Shown piece by piece: positions 19,089 to 28,623 of a stretch of DNA of 50,730 nt. The stretch is from positions 1-50,730 of the forward strand of contig NZ_AJQE01000205.1 in the NCBI RefSeq assembly GCF_000261685.1, written 5' to 3'. The stretch is from Bradyrhizobium genomosp. I (2014) (GTDB taxonomy: Bacteria > Pseudomonadota > Alphaproteobacteria > Rhizobiales > Xanthobacteraceae). Numbering within the stretch: the first letter of the stretch is position 1; the number at the start of each line of letters is the position of its first letter. A program made the translations under genes and the position numbers. The notes under the pieces are model-generated. The model was not told the origin of the DNA, did no database searches, and worked only from the letters and a program-made list of their open reading frames with translations.

Positions 19089-20285
19089 ATGACCAACAAA
19101 TTCCGCACCCTCGACGACGTCGACGTGAAGGGCAAGCGCGTGCTGCTGCGCGTCGATCTCAACGTGCCCATGGAGAACGGGCGCGTCACCGACGCGACGC
19201 GGCTCGAGCGCGTCGCGCCGACCATCACCGAGATCTCGGACAAGGGCGGCAAGGTGATCCTGCTCGCGCATTTCGGCCGGCCGAAGGGGCGCGATGCCAA
19301 GGAGTCGCTCAAGCCCGTCGCGGAAGCGCTCGCGAAGGTCGTGAAGAAGCCGGTCGCCTTCGCCGACGACTGCATCGGCGAGCCTGCGGCCAAAGCCGTG
19401 GCGGCTCTGAACGACGGCGACATCCTGTGCCTGGAAAACACCCGCTTCCACAAGGAAGAGGAAAAGAACGATCCCACGTTCGTCGCGGAGCTCGCCAAGC
19501 TCGGCGACATCTGGGTCAACGACGCCTTCTCGGCCGCGCACCGCGCCCATGCCTCGACCGAAGGCCTCGGCCACAAGCTGCCGGCCTATGCCGGCCGCAC
19601 CATGCAGGCCGAGCTCGACGCGCTGGAGAAGGCGCTGGGCTCGCCGACCAAGCCCGTCATCGCCATCATCGGCGGCGCAAAAGTCTCGACCAAGATCGAC
19701 CTGCTCGAGAATCTCGTGACCAAGGTCGACGCGCTCGTGATCGGCGGCGGCATGGCCAACACTTTCCTGCACGCCCAGGGCGTCGCAATCGGCAAGTCGC
19801 TGGCCGAGAAGGACCTCGCCCCGACCGCGCTGCGCATCATGGAGAAGGCGGACGCCGCCAACTGCGCCATCATCCTGCCCGTGGACGCCACCGTCGCCTA
19901 CCATTTCGCGGCCAATGCGCCCTCGCATGCCTACGGCCTCGATGCGATCCCGGCCGACGGCATGATCCTCGACGTCGGCCCGCAATCGGTCGCCCGCGTC
20001 CACGCTGCGATCGACGACGCGGCAACCCTGGTCTGGAACGGCCCGCTCGGAGCCTTCGAGATGCAGCCGTTCGACCGCGGAACCGTCGCGGCCGCCAGGC
20101 ACGCCGCCGAGCGCACCAAGGCGAAAAAGCTGATCTCGATCGCGGGCGGCGGCGACACCGTCGCGGCGCTCAACCAGGCCCATGTGGCCGGTGACTTCAC
20201 CTATGTGTCGACCGCCGGTGGCGCGTTCCTCGAATGGATGGAAGGCAAGCCGCTGCCCGGCGTCGAGGTTCTGCGTACCAAGTAA
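19089..20285 (+). CDS. pgk: Phosphoglycerate kinase
   Basis: A 398-residue enzyme transferring phosphate between 1,3-bisphosphoglycerate and ADP. The start ATG at 19089 gives [19 protein letters not shown]. Family blocks: [66 protein letters not shown], and the C-terminal nucleotide loop [14 protein letters not shown] with [16 protein letters not shown]. The open frame runs back through gap in another register, but that upstream part is not coding. It is followed 39 bases later by the class II aldolase. Confidence 0.97.
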   Translation: MTNKFRTLDDVDVKGKRVLLRVDLNVPMENGRVTDATRLERVAPTITEISDKGGKVILLAHFGRPKGRDAKESLKPVAEALAKVVKKPVAFADDCIGEPAAKAVAALNDGDILCLENTRFHKEEEKNDPTFVAELAKLGDIWVNDAFSAAHRAHASTEGLGHKLPAYAGRTMQAELDALEKALGSPTKPVIAIIGGAKVSTKIDLLENLVTKVDALVIGGGMANTFLHAQGVAIGKSLAEKDLAPTALRIMEKADAANCAIILPVDATVAYHFAANAPSHAYGLDAIPADGMILDVGPQSVARVHAAIDDAATLVWNGPLGAFEMQPFDRGTVAAARHAAERTKAKKLISIAGGGDTVAALNQAHVAGDFTYVSTAGGAFLEWMEGKPLPGVEVLRTK

Positions 20286-20324
20286 TCAAGCGGCCTTGCA
20301 GGCCCCAACGGGAGATAAGCACAG

Positions 20325-21392
20325 ATGGCTCGGATCACGTTACGTCAACTGCTCGACCACGCGGCGGAGAACGATTACGGCGTACCGGCCTTCAACATCA
20401 ACAACATGGAGCAGGCGCTGGCGATCATGGACGCGGCCAACCAGGTCGATGCGCCCGTCATCATCCAGGCCTCGCGCGGCGCGCGTTCCTACGCCAACGA
20501 CGTCATGCTCAAGCACATGATGGACGCGGTGACCGAGATCTATCCGCACATTCCGGTCTGCGTGCATCTCGACCACGGCAACGAGCCGGCGACCTGCATG
20601 ACCGCGATCCAGGCCGGCTTCACCTCCGTCATGATGGACGGCTCGCTCAAGGCCGACGGCAAGACGCCCGGCGACTGGGGCTACAATGTCGGCGTCACCA
20701 GGACCGTGACCGACATGGCCCATCTCGGCGGCATCTCGGTCGAAGGCGAGCTCGGGGTGCTCGGCTCGCTCGAGACCGGCATGGGCGACAAGGAAGACGG
20801 CCACGGCGCCGAAGGCAAGCTCAGCCACGACCAGCTCCTGACCAATCCGGACGAGGCCGTGAAGTTCGTGAAGGAGACCAGGGTCGACGCGCTCGCGATC
20901 GCGATGGGCACCTCGCACGGTGCCTACAAGTTCACGCGCAAGCCCGACGGCGACATCCTCGCCATGAACGTGATCGAGGAGATCCACCGCAAGCTGCCGA
21001 ACACGCATCTCGTCATGCACGGCTCGTCCTCGGTGCCGCAGGAGCTCCAGGACATCATCAACGCCTATGGCGGCAAGATGAAGCCGACCTGGGGCGTGCC
21101 TGTCGCCGAGATCCAGCGCGGCATCAAGAACGGCGTGCGCAAGATCAACATCGACACCGACAACCGCATGGCGATGACCGGCCAGATCCGCAAGGTGCTC
21201 AAGGACAGTCCGGAAGAGTTCGATCCGCGCAAGTACCTGAAGCCGGCGATGGAAGCGATGACCAAGCTGTGCAAGCAGCGGCTGCAGGAATTCAACACCG
21301 CAGGCCAGGCCTCCAAGATCAAGAAGGTGCTGACCACCGCCGAGATGGCCAAGCGCTACGCCAAGGGCGAGCTCGATCCCCGCGTCGCGTAA
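20325..21392 (+). CDS. Class II fructose-bisphosphate aldolase (Calvin cycle subtype)
   Basis: A 355-residue zinc-dependent aldolase cleaving fructose 1,6-bisphosphate (and able in this subgroup to act on sedoheptulose 1,7-bisphosphate). Visible marks: [17 protein letters not shown], the metal-binding VHLDHGNE, the TSVMMDGSL segment, [15 protein letters not shown] with the long loop typical of the CbbA/TIGR01521 type, VMHGSSSVP with a further metal ligand and [14 protein letters not shown]. The ribosome binding site is GGGAGATAAG. The subtype assignment is from family knowledge; no RuBisCO gene is in the window. Confidence 0.95.
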   Translation: MARITLRQLLDHAAENDYGVPAFNINNMEQALAIMDAANQVDAPVIIQASRGARSYANDVMLKHMMDAVTEIYPHIPVCVHLDHGNEPATCMTAIQAGFTSVMMDGSLKADGKTPGDWGYNVGVTRTVTDMAHLGGISVEGELGVLGSLETGMGDKEDGHGAEGKLSHDQLLTNPDEAVKFVKETRVDALAIAMGTSHGAYKFTRKPDGDILAMNVIEEIHRKLPNTHLVMHGSSSVPQELQDIINAYGGKMKPTWGVPVAEIQRGIKNGVRKINIDTDNRMAMTGQIRKVLKDSPEEFDPRKYLKPAMEAMTKLCKQRLQEFNTAGQASKIKKVLTTAEMAKRYAKGELDPRVA

Positions 21393-21430
21393 GCGATCGC
21401 GAAGTGGCGGAGGGCCCGCATACTCTCTCC

Positions 21431-21530
21431 GTCATTCCGGGGCGCCGCAAAGCGGCGAGCCCGGAATCCATAACCACGGCCTGGGGTTATGGATTCCGGG
21501 CCTGCGCCTTCCGGCGCATCCCGGAATGAC
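21431..21530. repeat. Palindromic repeat between the two aldolase genes
   Basis: The outer arms GTCATTCCGGGG and CCCGGAATGAC enclose GGCGCCGCAAAGCGGCG, then CCGGAATCCATAACC facing GGTTATGGATTCCGGG, then CCTTCCGGCGCATCC. It belongs to the same family as 18974-19054 with a longer central palindrome. Confidence 0.88.
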
Positions 21531-21650
21531 AGGCTCTCTTGTGGCACGATACCCTCCCCCCTTACCCTGCGACGAACGTTAACTCGGCAATTGCCCGAGA
21601 ACGGTCTATTTTCACGGGCAAGGGCAGAATCGTTTTGGGAGGACCTCTCG

Positions 21651-22676
21651 ATGGATCTGACTGAGCTCAACAGGATCGCGACCGCCATGGTCGTATCAGG
21701 CAAGGGCATCCTTGCCGCCGACGAATCCTCCGGCACCATCAAGAAGCGCTTTGACGCCATCGGCGTGGAATCCACGGAGGAGAACCGCCGCGACTATCGC
21801 GAGATGCTGTTTCGCTCCAAGGACGCCATGAGCCAGTACATCTCCGGCGTCATCCTCTATGACGAAACCATCTGGCAGGATGCCAGGGACGGCACGCCGC
21901 TGATCAGGCTGATCGAGCAGAGCGGCGCCATTCCCGGCATCAAGGTCGACGAGGGCACGCAGGCCCTGCCGATGTGTCCGGGCGAGCTCGTGACCATCGG
22001 GCTCGACAAGCTCGCCGAGCGGCTGAAGAAATACCATGAACGCGGAGCGCGCTTTGCGAAATGGCGCGCGGTGATCGACATCGGCAGCGGCATTCCCTCC
22101 ACGACGGCGATCAGCGTCAACGCCCACGCGCTGGCGCGGTATGCCGCGCTGTGCCAGGCCGCGCAGATCGTGCCGATCGTCGAGCCGGAAGTTCTGATGG
22201 ACGGCGATCACGACATCGACCGCTGCTACGAGGTAACGAGCCGCGTGCTCAACAAGACGTTCGAGGAGCTGCGCGTGCAGCGCGTTGCGCTCGAAGGCAT
22301 GGTACTGAAGCCGAACATGGCGATCTCCGGCAAGAAGTGCGCGAAGCAGGCGTCCGTGGAGGAAGTCGCGGAGAAGACGATACGGCTGCTCAAGGCCTGC
22401 GTGCCCGCAGCCGTGCCCGGCATCGCTTTCCTCTCGGGCGGCCAGTCGGACGAGGAGGCCACCGCCCATCTCAACGCCATGCACAGGCTCGGCGCGTTAC
22501 CCTGGGGCCTGACCTTCTCCTACGGCCGCGCGCTGCAGGCCGCGCCGCAGAAGGCCTGGTCCGGCAAGGCCGAGAACATCGCGGCCGGACAGCGCGCCTT
22601 CAGCCATCGCGCGCGGATGAACGGCCTCGCCTCCAAGGGCGAATGGCAGAGCAGCCTGGAACAGAAGGCAGCCTAG
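21651..22676 (+). CDS. Class I fructose-bisphosphate aldolase
   Basis: A 341-residue Schiff-base aldolase of the same reaction as its upstream neighbour but unrelated in sequence. The start at 21651 (MDLTELNRIATAMVV) follows a strong TTGGGAGGACC ribosome binding site; the frame is open further upstream without coding features. Motifs: GKGILAADESSGTIKKRF, GVILYDETIWQ, GIKVDEGTQAL, KWRAVIDIG, IVEPEVLMDGDHDI, the Schiff-base Lys220 in EGMVLKPNMAI, and GIAFLSGGQSDEEAT with WGLTFSYGRALQ. It is followed after three bases by the ThiE-like gene. Confidence 0.96.
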   Translation: MDLTELNRIATAMVVSGKGILAADESSGTIKKRFDAIGVESTEENRRDYREMLFRSKDAMSQYISGVILYDETIWQDARDGTPLIRLIEQSGAIPGIKVDEGTQALPMCPGELVTIGLDKLAERLKKYHERGARFAKWRAVIDIGSGIPSTTAISVNAHALARYAALCQAAQIVPIVEPEVLMDGDHDIDRCYEVTSRVLNKTFEELRVQRVALEGMVLKPNMAISGKKCAKQASVEEVAEKTIRLLKACVPAAVPGIAFLSGGQSDEEATAHLNAMHRLGALPWGLTFSYGRALQAAPQKAWSGKAENIAAGQRAFSHRARMNGLASKGEWQSSLEQKAA

Positions 22677-22679
22677 ATC

Positions 22680-23354
22680 TTGTCGAACAAACCGCCTCCG
22701 CCGCGCCCGGCGCCGCGCCTCTATCTCGCGACGCCTGTTGTCGATGATCCCGCGATGCTCGTCGCCGAGCTGCCGGGCCTGCTCGCTTCCGCCGACGTCG
22801 CCGCCGTGCTGCTGCGACTGAACGAGACCGATCAGCGCACCATGATCTCGCGCATCAAGGCGCTGGCGCCGCCGGTGCAGACCGCAGGCGCGGCGCTCCT
22901 CGTCGACGGCCATCCTGAAATCGTCGCGCGCGGCGGCGCCGACGGCGCGCACCTCACCGGCCTTGCCGCGCTGGAAGAGGCGTCGCCCTCGCTCAAGCCC
23001 GATCGCATCGCCGGCGTCGGGGGACTTGCCACGCGCCACGATTCCATGAGCGCGGGCGAGATGGGCGCCGACTACGTGCTGTTCGGCGAGCCCGATGCGA
23101 AAGGCCAGCGGCCGTCGTCCCAGGCCATCGCCGAACGGCTGGACTGGTGGGCCGAGCTGTTCGAGCCGCCCTGCGTCGGCTTTGCCACCTCGCTGGACGA
23201 GGCTCACGATTTCGCCGCCAGCGGCGCCGATTTCGTGCTGGTCGGCGACTTCATCTGGGCCGATCCTCGCGGGCCCAAGGCCGCGCTGATCGAAGTCGAT
23301 GCCGCGATCAAGAAGGCCCACGCGACGGCGCCGGCCCGCCAGGAGCATGGCTAG
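22680..23354 (+). CDS. Divergent thiamine phosphate synthase (ThiE)-like TIM-barrel protein
   Basis: A 224-residue protein starting at TTG, three bases after the aldolase stop. The barrel pattern of ThiE/TenI is recognisable: LYLATP near the start, VAAVLLRLNETD, AALLVDGHPEIVARGGADGAH and GVGGLATRHDSMSAGEMGADYVLFGEP. However, the family's GQED stretch after the GADGxH motif is replaced (TGLAALEEAS), and the phosphate-binding GPVFPTxTK loop is replaced by GEPDAKGQRP. That makes normal thiamine phosphate synthase activity doubtful. It may have another role in the aldolase - Sel1 - phosphatase neighbourhood. Confidence 0.75.
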   Translation: MSNKPPPPRPAPRLYLATPVVDDPAMLVAELPGLLASADVAAVLLRLNETDQRTMISRIKALAPPVQTAGAALLVDGHPEIVARGGADGAHLTGLAALEEASPSLKPDRIAGVGGLATRHDSMSAGEMGADYVLFGEPDAKGQRPSSQAIAERLDWWAELFEPPCVGFATSLDEAHDFAASGADFVLVGDFIWADPRGPKAALIEVDAAIKKAHATAPARQEHG

Positions 23355-24438
23355 CCCTGAGATGAAGCTCTCATGCATCACCATGCTGGCCACGCTGCTG
23401 CTCACGGCGCCCGCAGCCGCGCAGCTCCAGATCGCCCCGCCGGCCACGACGCCGAGCGCACCCGCCGAAAAACACAAGCCCAGGCCGCACACGATCACCA
23501 AAAAGAAGGAGGCGGCGCCCGCGCCGAAACCTTCGGCCTCCCCCAAGCCGTCCCCCTCGCCCAAGCCCGCCGCCACCGTGATCCCCGCGCCGCCGACCGA
23601 CGATCCCAATGTCGACCTGGTATTCGGCGCCTATCAGCGCGGCCAATACAAGACCGCCTTCGAGCTCGCCACGGTGCGCGCACAGGCCGGCGATCCCAAG
23701 GCGATGACCATGCTCGGCGAGCTCTATTCCAACGCCATGGGCATCCGGCGCGACTACGCCAAGGCAGCCGAATGGTACAAGCGCGCCGCCGATTCCGGCG
23801 ATCGCGAGGCGATGTTCGCGCTCGCCATGCTGCGCATTTCGGGTCGAGGTGGCCCGGTCGACAAGAGCGAGGCGGTCAAGCTGATGGCATCCGCCGCCAA
23901 GCTCGGCGAGCCCAAGGCGGCCTATAACCTTGCCCTGCTCTATCTGGACGGCCAGACCCTGCCGCAGGACGTCAGGCGCTCCGCAGAACTGCTGCGCCAG
24001 GCCGCCGATGCAGGCCTGCCCGAGGCGCAATACGCGCTTGCGACCTTCTACAAGGAAGGCACCGGTGTGCCGAAGGACCCGGAACGCGCGGTGCGGCTGC
24101 TCCAGGCCGCCTCGCTCGCCGACAACGTCGATGCCGAGGTCGAATATGCGATCGCGATGTTCAACGGCACCGGCACGCCGAAGAACCAGCCGGCGGCCGT
24201 AGCCCTGCTCCGCAAGGCGTCCCGCCAGGGCAGCGCGATCGCGCAGAACCGGCTGGCATGGGTGCTGATCAACGGCGCGGGCACACCCATGGACAAGGTC
24301 GAGGGTTTCAAATGGCATCTGGTGGCCAAGACCGGCGGCAAGGGCGACCCCGAGCTCGACAAGGAATTATCCGATCTGCCGGCCGAGGAGCGGGCCAAGG
24401 CGGAGGCCGCCGCCAAGAAATGGCTCGGGACCAAATGA
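23347..24438 (+). CDS. Exported Sel1-repeat (TPR-like) protein
   Basis: A 363-residue secreted or periplasmic protein. The signal peptide is MKLSCITMLATLLLTAPAAA; the start could be 23347 (overlapping the upstream stop by eight bases) or the ATG at 23362. Residues about 30-85 form a Lys/Pro-rich linker with PKPSxSPKP repeats, probably unstructured and wall-spanning. About six Sel1 repeats follow (AMTMLGELYSNAMGIRRDY, AMFALAMLRISGRGG, AAYNLALLYLDGQ, AQYALATFYKEGTGV, VEYAIAMFNGTGT, AQNRLAWVLINGAGT). Such solenoids mediate protein contacts. The partner is unknown. Confidence 0.88.
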   Translation: MASPEMKLSCITMLATLLLTAPAAAQLQIAPPATTPSAPAEKHKPRPHTITKKKEAAPAPKPSASPKPSPSPKPAATVIPAPPTDDPNVDLVFGAYQRGQYKTAFELATVRAQAGDPKAMTMLGELYSNAMGIRRDYAKAAEWYKRAADSGDREAMFALAMLRISGRGGPVDKSEAVKLMASAAKLGEPKAAYNLALLYLDGQTLPQDVRRSAELLRQAADAGLPEAQYALATFYKEGTGVPKDPERAVRLLQAASLADNVDAEVEYAIAMFNGTGTPKNQPAAVALLRKASRQGSAIAQNRLAWVLINGAGTPMDKVEGFKWHLVAKTGGKGDPELDKELSDLPAEERAKAEAAAKKWLGTK

Positions 24439-24536
24439 CTTGACCCAATGACTTGACGCAAGCGCCCCCGCAGGGCACCCAATCCCTCAAACAGGCGCGA
24501 TCGTCCGCCCTTTCTCCCGATCAAGATCCAGAGCCC

Positions 24537-25328
24537 ATGCTGTACTCCGCCACTATCAACGTCATGGTCAAGGCTGCGCGCCGGGCCGGCCGCAGCCTCA
24601 AGCGCGATCTCGGCGAGATCGAGCATCTCCAGGTTTCGCTGAAGGGGCCGGCGAATTTCGTTTCGCTCGCCGACAAGCGTGCGGAGGAGATCCTCTACCA
24701 GGATCTCGCCAAGGCCCGCCCCGGCTACGGCTTCATCGGCGAGGAAGGCGGCACGCGCGAGGGCACCGACAAGAGCCACACCTGGATCGTCGATCCCTTG
24801 GACGGCACCACCAACTTCCTGCACGGCATCCCGCAATTCGCGATCTCGATCGGCCTCGCGCGCGAGGGCACCGTGATCGCCGGCGTGATCTACAATCCCG
24901 CCAATGACGAGCTCTACATCGCCGAACGCGGCAAGGGTGCCTTCCTCAACGACCAGCGTCTGCGCGTCGCCGGCCGCCGCCAGCTGAGCGAATGCGTGGT
25001 GGCCTGCGGCCTGCCCCATATCGGCCGCGGTGACCACGAGGAATTCCGCCGCGAGATGACCGCGATCCAGAACCGCGTCGCGGGTCTCCGCCGCTTCGGC
25101 GCCGCCTCGCTCGATCTCGCCTTCGTCGCCGCCGGCCGTCTCGACGGCTATTGGGAGCGCAATCTGCAATCCTGGGACATCGCCGCCGGCATGCTGATGG
25201 TGCGCGAGGCCGGTGGCACGGTGAGCGACATCAACACGCCGGGCGATGCACTGGTGACCGGGGACGTGGTGTGCGGCAATGAGTTCGTGCACGGGGAGCT
25301 GGTGAAAATTCTGCGGAAGCCGGCGTAG
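24537..25328 (+). CDS. Inositol monophosphatase family protein
   Basis: A 263-residue magnesium-dependent phosphatase of the IMPase/SuhB superfamily. The metal-binding residues are visible: GEEGG (Glu69-Glu70), DPLDGT (Asp86 to Thr91) and the C-terminal WDIAAG (Asp214). It starts MLYSATINVMVKAARRAGR; a TTG at 24453 would add 28 unconvincing residues. It may hydrolyse inositol phosphates or related sugar phosphates, or act as the SuhB regulator. It is the last gene of the plus-strand run that began with the class I aldolase. Confidence 0.92.
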   Translation: MLYSATINVMVKAARRAGRSLKRDLGEIEHLQVSLKGPANFVSLADKRAEEILYQDLAKARPGYGFIGEEGGTREGTDKSHTWIVDPLDGTTNFLHGIPQFAISIGLAREGTVIAGVIYNPANDELYIAERGKGAFLNDQRLRVAGRRQLSECVVACGLPHIGRGDHEEFRREMTAIQNRVAGLRRFGAASLDLAFVAAGRLDGYWERNLQSWDIAAGMLMVREAGGTVSDINTPGDALVTGDVVCGNEFVHGELVKILRKPA

Positions 25329-25357
25329 CAGTAGAAGCTGCTAGCCAATCACTCCGC

Positions 25358-25456
25358 CGTCATCACCCGTGAAAGCGGGTGATCCAGCATTCCAGAGACA
25401 TCAGTCGGATACAGAAAGGCCGCGGCGTACTGGATGCCCGCCTGCGCGGGCATGAC
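25358..25456. repeat. Palindromic repeat between convergent IMPase and RND genes
   Basis: It starts CGTCATCACCCGTGAAAGCGGGTGATCC (a local hairpin), continues CAGCATTCCAGAGACATCAG and GCGGCGTACTGGATGCCCG, and closes CCTGCGCGGGCATGACA. It is the compact version of the repeat at 14132-14302. Confidence 0.82.
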
Positions 25457-25464
25457 AGTTTGCC

Positions 25465-28400
25465 TTAGGGTTTTACCGGCGCCGGCGGCCCGTACGCATC
25501 ATCTTCCCTCGCCGCCGCCGGCTCCCGGTCCCCCGCCAGCACGCGCTGCACCGAGACGAAGAACACCGGCACCATCAACAGCGCCAGGATCACCACCGCG
25601 ATCATGCCGCCCATCACGACGCTGCCCAGCGCCTGCTGGCTGGCGCCGCCGGCGCCGTGGGCGATGGCCATCGGCAGCACGCCGCAGATGAAGGCGAGGC
25701 CGGTCATCAGGATCGGACGGAAGCGCAGGCGGCAGGCCTCGATGGTGGCTTCGACCAGCGGCTTGCCTTCTTTCCGCAGATCCTTCGCGAACTCGATGAT
25801 CAGGATCGCGTCCTTCGCCGCGAGGCCGATGATGGTGATCAGGCCGACGGTGAAGTAGACGTCGTTGGGCAGGCTCCGCAGCGTCGCTGCGGCGACCGCG
25901 CCGACGATACCCAGCGGCACGGTCAGCAGCACCGCGAGCGGAATGGTCCAGCTCTCGTACAGCGCGGCGAGACACAGGAACACCACGAACACCGACAGCG
26001 CCAGCAGGAACGGCGCCTGCGAGCCCGACAGTTTTTCCTGGAGCGACTGTCCGGTCCATTCATAGCCGAAGCCCCGCGGCAATCTGTCGGCAAGCCGCTC
26101 CATCTCGGCAATCGCATCGCCCGAGGTGAAGCCGGGCCTGGCTTCGCCGGAGATGCGCACCGCCGGATAATAGTTGAAGCCGGCGATCTGCGTCGGACCG
26201 CGCGCCCATTCCACGGTGGCAAAGGACGAGAACGGCACCAGCTGGCCGCTTCTGTTCTTGACGTTGTAGTTGAGGATGTCCTCGGTCCGCATGCGGTCGC
26301 GGGCGTCGGCCTGCACCACGACGCGCTGCATGCGGCCGCGGTTCGGGAAGTCGTTGATGTAGTTCGAGCCGAGATTGGTCGAGATGGTGTTGTTGATGTC
26401 CTCGAAGGTGACGCCGAAGGCGCCGGCCTTCTCGCGGTCGATCACGAGGTTGACCACGCCGGCCTCGGGCAGGCCTTCGATATAGACCTTCTGGAGCACC
26501 GGGCTCGCATTGGCCTCCGCGATCAGCTGGTCGGCGGCGCGCATCAAGGCCTGATAGCCCTTCTGGCCGCGGTCCTGAAGGCGGAACGAGAAGCCGGAGG
26601 AGTTGCCGAGATTGTCGATCGGCGGCGGCTGCAGCGCCGAAATCTTGGCGTCGCGGATCGATGACAGATCCCGGTTGATGTCGTTGACGATCGCCGCGGC
26701 GGAATCCTTGGGCCCGCGCTCGGACCAGTCCTTCAAGGTGATGAAGGCCTGCGCGGTGTTCATGCCCTGGCCGGAGAAGCTGAAGCCCGTGAGGAAGGTG
26801 ACGTTGTCGACGCCCGGCCGTGCGGCAAGATATTTTTCGACCTTCTCGATCACGGATTCGGTGCGGGCGTAGGACGAATCCGACGGCGTCTGCACGTCCG
26901 TGGTGACGAAGCCCTGATCGTCGACGGGCAGGAAGCCGCCGGGCAGGTTGACGAACGCCCAGGACAGACCGACCAGCAGCGCGGCATAGACCAGCATCAG
27001 GCGGCCGGTGCGCTTCAGCGAGAAGCCGACGGTGCGCGCGTAGCGAAACCGGCAGGCCTCGAGGAAATGATTGAACCGGCTGAACACGAAATTGGTCGAA
27101 TGGCCGTGCCCCTTGGCGATCGGCTTGAGCAAGGTCGCGCACAGCGCCGGCGTCAGCGACAGCGCCAGGAAGGCGGAGAAGCCGATCGCGGCGACCATGG
27201 TCACCGAGAACTGGCGATAGATGATGCCGACCGAGCCGGGAAAGAACGCCATCGGCACGAACACCGCCATCAGCACCAGCGTGATGCCGATGATGGCGCC
27301 AGATATCTGCGACATCGCCTTGCGCGTCGCTTCCTTCGGCGGCAGGCCTTCCTCGGCCATGATGCGCTCGACGTTCTCGACCACGACGATGGCGTCGTCG
27401 ACGAGGATGCCGACCGCGAGCACCATGCCGAACATCGAGAGCATGTTGATCGAATAGCCGGCGAGCAGCAGCACCGTGCAGGCGCCCAGAAGCGCCACCG
27501 GCACCACGATGGTCGGGATGATGGTGTAGCGGAGATTCTGGAGGAACAGGAACATCACGACGAACACCAGCACCACGGCTTCGACCAGCGTCGACAGCAC
27601 CTTCTCGATCGAGGCTTCGACCACGGGCGTGATGTTGTAGGGAATCTCGTAGGTGATGTTGGCCGGGAAGAAGCGCGACAGCTCCTTCATCTTCTCTTCG
27701 ACCGCGCTCGCGGTCGCCAGCGCGTTACCGGTCGGCGACATCAGCACCGAAAGGCCGGCGGTCGGCTTGCCGTTCAATCGCGTGTTGAACTGGTAGCTGA
27801 GACCACCGACCTCGATGCGCGCGACGTCGCGCAGGCGCACGGTCGAGCCGTCGGCATTGGCGCGCAGGATGATGGCGCCGAATTCGTCCGGCGAGGAGAG
27901 CTGGCCCTTGACCAGCACCAGCGCGGAGGTGCGCTGGCTCGAGGTCGACGGCTCGGCACCGATGCTGCCCGAGGCGACCTGTGCGTTCTGAGCCGCAATC
28001 GCCTTGTTGACGTCGTCGGCGGTGAGTCCGTAGCCGACCAGCTTGGCCGGATCGACCCAGATGCGAAGCGAGCGCTCGGTCGAATAGAGCGTGGCGCGGC
28101 CGACGCCGGGAATGCGGCGGATCTCGCCCAGCACGTTGCGGATCATGAAATCGCCGAGACCGACCTCGTCCAGGCTGCCGTCGGTCGAGCTCAGCGTGAT
28201 GATCTGCAGCACCGCGCTGGAGGCTTCCTCGACCAGAATGCCCTGCTGCATCACCGCGCGCGGCAGGCGCGCCTCGACGCGTTTGATGCGGTTCTGGACC
28301 TCGACCGAGGCGTCGTTGGTATTGGTGCCCGGCTGGAAGTTGGCGATGATCTCGACTTGGCCGAGCGAGTCGCTGGTCGATTCGAAATTGAGGATGCCGG

Positions 28401-28617
28401 AGGCGCCGTTGAGCTCCTCCTCGATCAGCCGCGTGACGCTGTTGTAGAGGTTCTCCGGCGAGGCGCCGGGATAGCTGGTCGAGATCGAGATCGAGGGGGG
28501 CGCGATGATCGGGTATTGCGCGATCGGCAGCAGCGGCACGGCAATCGCGCCGATCAAGCAGATGAACAGCGCGACCACCCAGGCGAAGATCGGCCTGTCG
28601 ATGAAGAAACTCGGCAT
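25465..28617 (-). CDS. RND multidrug efflux permease (AcrB/MexB type)
   Basis: A 1050-residue inner-membrane proton antiporter that expels hydrophobic compounds from the periplasm. It starts MPSFFIDRPIFAWVVALFIC, typical of the HAE1 family, and is full length, with two sets of membrane helices and two large periplasmic loops. The proton-relay pair Asp407-Asp408 lies in VDDAIVVVENVERIM, exactly as in E. coli AcrB. The counterpart Lys appears in LAAKDAILIIEFAKD. Its adaptor gene ends six bases upstream. No TolC-like gene is next to it, so it must use an outer-membrane channel encoded elsewhere. Confidence 0.96.
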   Translation of the reverse strand: MPSFFIDRPIFAWVVALFICLIGAIAVPLLPIAQYPIIAPPSISISTSYPGASPENLYNSVTRLIEEELNGASGILNFESTSDSLGQVEIIANFQPGTNTNDASVEVQNRIKRVEARLPRAVMQQGILVEEASSAVLQIITLSSTDGSLDEVGLGDFMIRNVLGEIRRIPGVGRATLYSTERSLRIWVDPAKLVGYGLTADDVNKAIAAQNAQVASGSIGAEPSTSSQRTSALVLVKGQLSSPDEFGAIILRANADGSTVRLRDVARIEVGGLSYQFNTRLNGKPTAGLSVLMSPTGNALATASAVEEKMKELSRFFPANITYEIPYNITPVVEASIEKVLSTLVEAVVLVFVVMFLFLQNLRYTIIPTIVVPVALLGACTVLLLAGYSINMLSMFGMVLAVGILVDDAIVVVENVERIMAEEGLPPKEATRKAMSQISGAIIGITLVLMAVFVPMAFFPGSVGIIYRQFSVTMVAAIGFSAFLALSLTPALCATLLKPIAKGHGHSTNFVFSRFNHFLEACRFRYARTVGFSLKRTGRLMLVYAALLVGLSWAFVNLPGGFLPVDDQGFVTTDVQTPSDSSYARTESVIEKVEKYLAARPGVDNVTFLTGFSFSGQGMNTAQAFITLKDWSERGPKDSAAAIVNDINRDLSSIRDAKISALQPPPIDNLGNSSGFSFRLQDRGQKGYQALMRAADQLIAEANASPVLQKVYIEGLPEAGVVNLVIDREKAGAFGVTFEDINNTISTNLGSNYINDFPNRGRMQRVVVQADARDRMRTEDILNYNVKNRSGQLVPFSSFATVEWARGPTQIAGFNYYPAVRISGEARPGFTSGDAIAEMERLADRLPRGFGYEWTGQSLQEKLSGSQAPFLLALSVFVVFLCLAALYESWTIPLAVLLTVPLGIVGAVAAATLRSLPNDVYFTVGLITIIGLAAKDAILIIEFAKDLRKEGKPLVEATIEACRLRFRPILMTGLAFICGVLPMAIAHGAGGASQQALGSVVMGGMIAVVILALLMVPVFFVSVQRVLAGDREPAAAREDDAYGPPAPVKP

Positions 28618-28623
28618 GATGCC

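Noticed and set aside
17937..20285. A continuous 782-codon open frame covering gap and pgk.
   Set aside because: Only the part from 19089 on is pgk. The upstream part is an out-of-register, Arg-rich reading of gap, which is clearly coded in its own frame.
22440..22680. Possible TPP riboswitch ahead of the ThiE-like gene.
   Set aside because: The gene starts three bases after the aldolase stop, leaving no room for a leader, and no thi-box sequence was seen.
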